NCBI GenBank assembly: GCA_000277445.1
Contig: AJWJ01000148.1
Location: 1-45,258, forward strand
DNA length: 45,258 bases
Source of the DNA: Polysphondylium violaceum
Taxonomy: Eukaryota > Evosea > Eumycetozoa > Dictyosteliales > Dictyosteliaceae
Reading direction: 5' to 3'
Made by a program: the position numbers and the translations under genes. The notes below the pieces were generated by a model. The model searched no databases. It was not told the DNA's origin and saw nothing but the letters and a program-made list of their open reading frames with translations. Shown piece by piece: positions 43,441-45,258 of this stretch (positions within the stretch are counted from its first letter, which is position 1; every line of letters begins with the position of its first letter).

Positions 43441-45075
43441 CTACAAAACAGTACAACTAGAGTAATTGATTTCATTTTCTTGCGAATGATTTTCATCTAT
43501 GGAGTGGGATTGAATGACGTTGCTAAACAATATACCATCCATTTTATAGGTATTAAGAAATGATGGCACACCTGTGGGGAGTATTCGGCCTGGTTTGAAG
43601 AGGAAATTTAAATCTGTGACACTTTGAGGGAGAATACCAATGTTTGGACAACGAGACGAGATAAAAGTCATTTTTTTCACACTCCAAGGAATTTCATCCT
43701 CTTTAAATGGCCTTTCATGATGCATTGTCACCTCTCTACAACCCCATGGGATGGTGCCATGCTTTATGTTGCAAAGAGCTTCTATATACAAATTGGTGAC
43801 AGTGTGTGGTACAAACGATGGAAGAATCGAACATGTTGTAATTAAATGAGTCACTGTGCGGGGAATTATAAAGAATTTTGGTTGGTTCATTGATACTAGT
43901 TTAAGTTTTGTCAAGTTTGGCACATTGTCCAAAGTTAGACGGACTCTTGGTTTGGGGAATGATAGGGTTAGGAAGGCAATACTCTTTGGGACAATGTCTT
44001 TGGTGAACTGGTCTGCGATCAATGCAAGATTGGTTAAAGAGGGGGGGAGATCCTCTGCTTGACAATTTGATATTGTAGATACCTCCAACGTGGTTAAGCT
44101 ATCTGGTAAAATGCCCTTGGCACTATGATCGGGCGAGAAATACAAGTATACACATTTAAAAAATGTGAGGGTGCTTGGAAGAACATCTCTTTCTAGGTAT
44201 CCATGCAACTGAGGCAAATGAAGCGTTGTTAATCCCTCAGGCAAAACACCTTGTCGTAGCGAACAACTGGCGGCCCAGAATAAATCTTCCAATTGAGGTG
44301 GTAGAACTCCTGGCATCAGTACATGTTCGAATGTTACCCTAATAATTTTGATCCAAGTATTTTGTGATAATAGCTCAATTTGATGAGAATTTAATAACCC
44401 ACAAAACTCCTTTGTACAACAGTCTTTACTCAATTGGATATTGGATACACTTTCAAGGTCCGAAAACCCCTTTAGCGTCTTTACAGATGGTGGAATGGTA
44501 TTTTCCCCAAGTGGACCAGCGTCCCCATCCAAATGAAAGCTTGTCAATGAAGCTGGTAGCACAGAGTTTTCAATTAAAGACTCTTGAATCAAAAGTGTTT
44601 CGAGGCCATCTGGCAAGATATCTGGTTCCAATATTGGAAACCTGGAATAGAGTTTCAAGTTTTTCAACCCTTTTGGCAACGTATTTCTTTGCAATTGACA
44701 AAAATACAATGACAAGTCTGTTGTAGAGTCTGGTAGAATACTTGGATGCGCATTATTAATACAAACATATTTGACAATAGATTTGGGTAATTCAATAGTA
44801 CTAGGGATTATATCTTCTGTCAGCAATGTAAGGTCAAGTGTGTCTATTAATTGAACCAACTCACTATTTTTGAGAAATGCTTTCAATTCTTCCAATGTCC
44901 TTAAAAATAGTGTAATTAAAATCAAATCATCATTTGCTAGTAAATTTTTTAAACTATTTAAATTCTTTTCAAGATAAGGTAGAGTAATCTTTAGATTCTT
45001 GTTATTGGCTACTTTTTTGGTAATGATTGATCTTATATATAGATTTCTCCATATTGAATAAAATTGTTGATCCAT
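43441..45075 (-). CDS. FNIP-repeat protein 3 with C-terminal CaaX-like motif
   Basis: A single exon encodes 544 residues from ATG 45075. The frame is open for 33 more codons, but MDQQFYSIWRNLYIRSIITKK aligns with the MDKLFFTIWKNKFLRNKI start of the other FNIP genes, which fixes this start. FNIP/LRR-like units follow: ILPDSTTDLSLYF, TLPKGLKNLKLYSRFPILEP, DILPDGLETLLI, VLPEGLTTLHLPQLHGYLER, DVLPSTLTFFKCV and others. They are more divergent than in the tandem pair, and FN cores are mostly lost. The last four residues, CTVL, form a CaaL box of the kind used for geranylgeranylation, suggesting membrane attachment; the other two FNIP proteins lack it. Confidence 0.82.
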   Translation of the reverse strand: MDQQFYSIWRNLYIRSIITKKVANNKNLKITLPYLEKNLNSLKNLLANDDLILITLFLRTLEELKAFLKNSELVQLIDTLDLTLLTEDIIPSTIELPKSIVKYVCINNAHPSILPDSTTDLSLYFCQLQRNTLPKGLKNLKLYSRFPILEPDILPDGLETLLIQESLIENSVLPASLTSFHLDGDAGPLGENTIPPSVKTLKGFSDLESVSNIQLSKDCCTKEFCGLLNSHQIELLSQNTWIKIIRVTFEHVLMPGVLPPQLEDLFWAASCSLRQGVLPEGLTTLHLPQLHGYLERDVLPSTLTFFKCVYLYFSPDHSAKGILPDSLTTLEVSTISNCQAEDLPPSLTNLALIADQFTKDIVPKSIAFLTLSFPKPRVRLTLDNVPNLTKLKLVSMNQPKFFIIPRTVTHLITTCSILPSFVPHTVTNLYIEALCNIKHGTIPWGCREVTMHHERPFKEDEIPWSVKKMTFISSRCPNIGILPQSVTDLNFLFKPGRILPTGVPSFLNTYKMDGILFSNVIQSHSIDENHSQENEINYSSCTVL

Positions 45076-45180
45076 TGAATGATGATTTGTTGCCAAGTAA
45101 TGTTGTGTAAATGAATGGTTGAAATTGTAATTAAAAAAAAAAACAAGATATTTTTTTAATTTTCTCAAAAACAAATCTGT

Positions 45181-45234
45181 GACCCTTTGAGCGTAGAATT
45201 AGTGTGTTTAAAAGATATATATGTTTAAAGGGTC
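45181..45234. promoter_or_regulatory. 8-bp inverted repeat upstream of FNIP gene 3
   Basis: GACCCTTT (45181-45188) and AAAGGGTC (45227-45234) are perfect inverse copies separated by 38 nt, 106-159 nt upstream of the chosen start codon. They may be paired sites for a dimeric factor; this is weak evidence on its own. Confidence 0.25.
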
Positions 45235-45258
45235 AATAAAAAAATTGAAAAAAATCTT

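Overview
The window looks like nuclear DNA from a dictyostelid social amoeba. Long AT-rich gaps with poly-A and poly-T tracts separate compact genes. Coding regions carry long poly-Gln and poly-Asn runs from CAA and AAT repeats. Introns are short (about 50-120 nt), AT-rich and GT..AG. FNIP-repeat proteins, RING/TRAF-type zinc-finger proteins and an IPT/EGF surface protein are hallmarks of the group. Base composition is less extreme than I would expect of Dictyostelium discoideum, so a Cavenderia-, Heterostelium- or Tieghemostelium-like species is my guess. Exon joins were deduced by eye from GT..AG borders and frame continuity. No transcript data were available.

Left part (1-11.9 kb): a partial secreted aspartic protease (-), a response regulator with a C-terminal receiver (-), a MoxR-like AAA+ protein that has lost its P-loop (+), a 918-residue acidic Gln-rich protein (-), and a small probable mitochondrial protein (+).

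Middle (11.9-29 kb): two arms of an inverted duplication of about 2.3 kb, each with a pesticidal-crystal-protein-like gene and its promoter, enclose about 12.4 kb of ordinary genes. The left copy is a fossil; the right copy looks whole (481 codons in four exons). Between them lie a long non-coding stretch, HMG-CoA reductase (+), a helix-hairpin-helix protein (-), a seven-exon RINT1/TIP20 tethering subunit (+) and a multi-pass membrane protein (+).

Right part (29-45 kb): two tandem FNIP-repeat genes (+), ESCRT-I VPS37 (+), cystathionine gamma-lyase (-), a large IPT/TIG and EGF cell-surface protein with a GPI-type tail (-), a 71-residue MGNKVS-initiated membrane protein (-), Elongator subunit ELP6 (-), a RING/TRAF-type zinc-finger protein (-) and a third FNIP gene ending in a CaaX-like CTVL (-).

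There are no operons. Housekeeping functions (sterol synthesis, vesicle tethering, ESCRT, Elongator, transsulfuration) are interleaved with lineage-specific families. The observations most worth following are the inverted crystal-protein-like pair with its conserved upstream hairpin, the P-loop-less MoxR-like protein, and the IPT/EGF surface protein.
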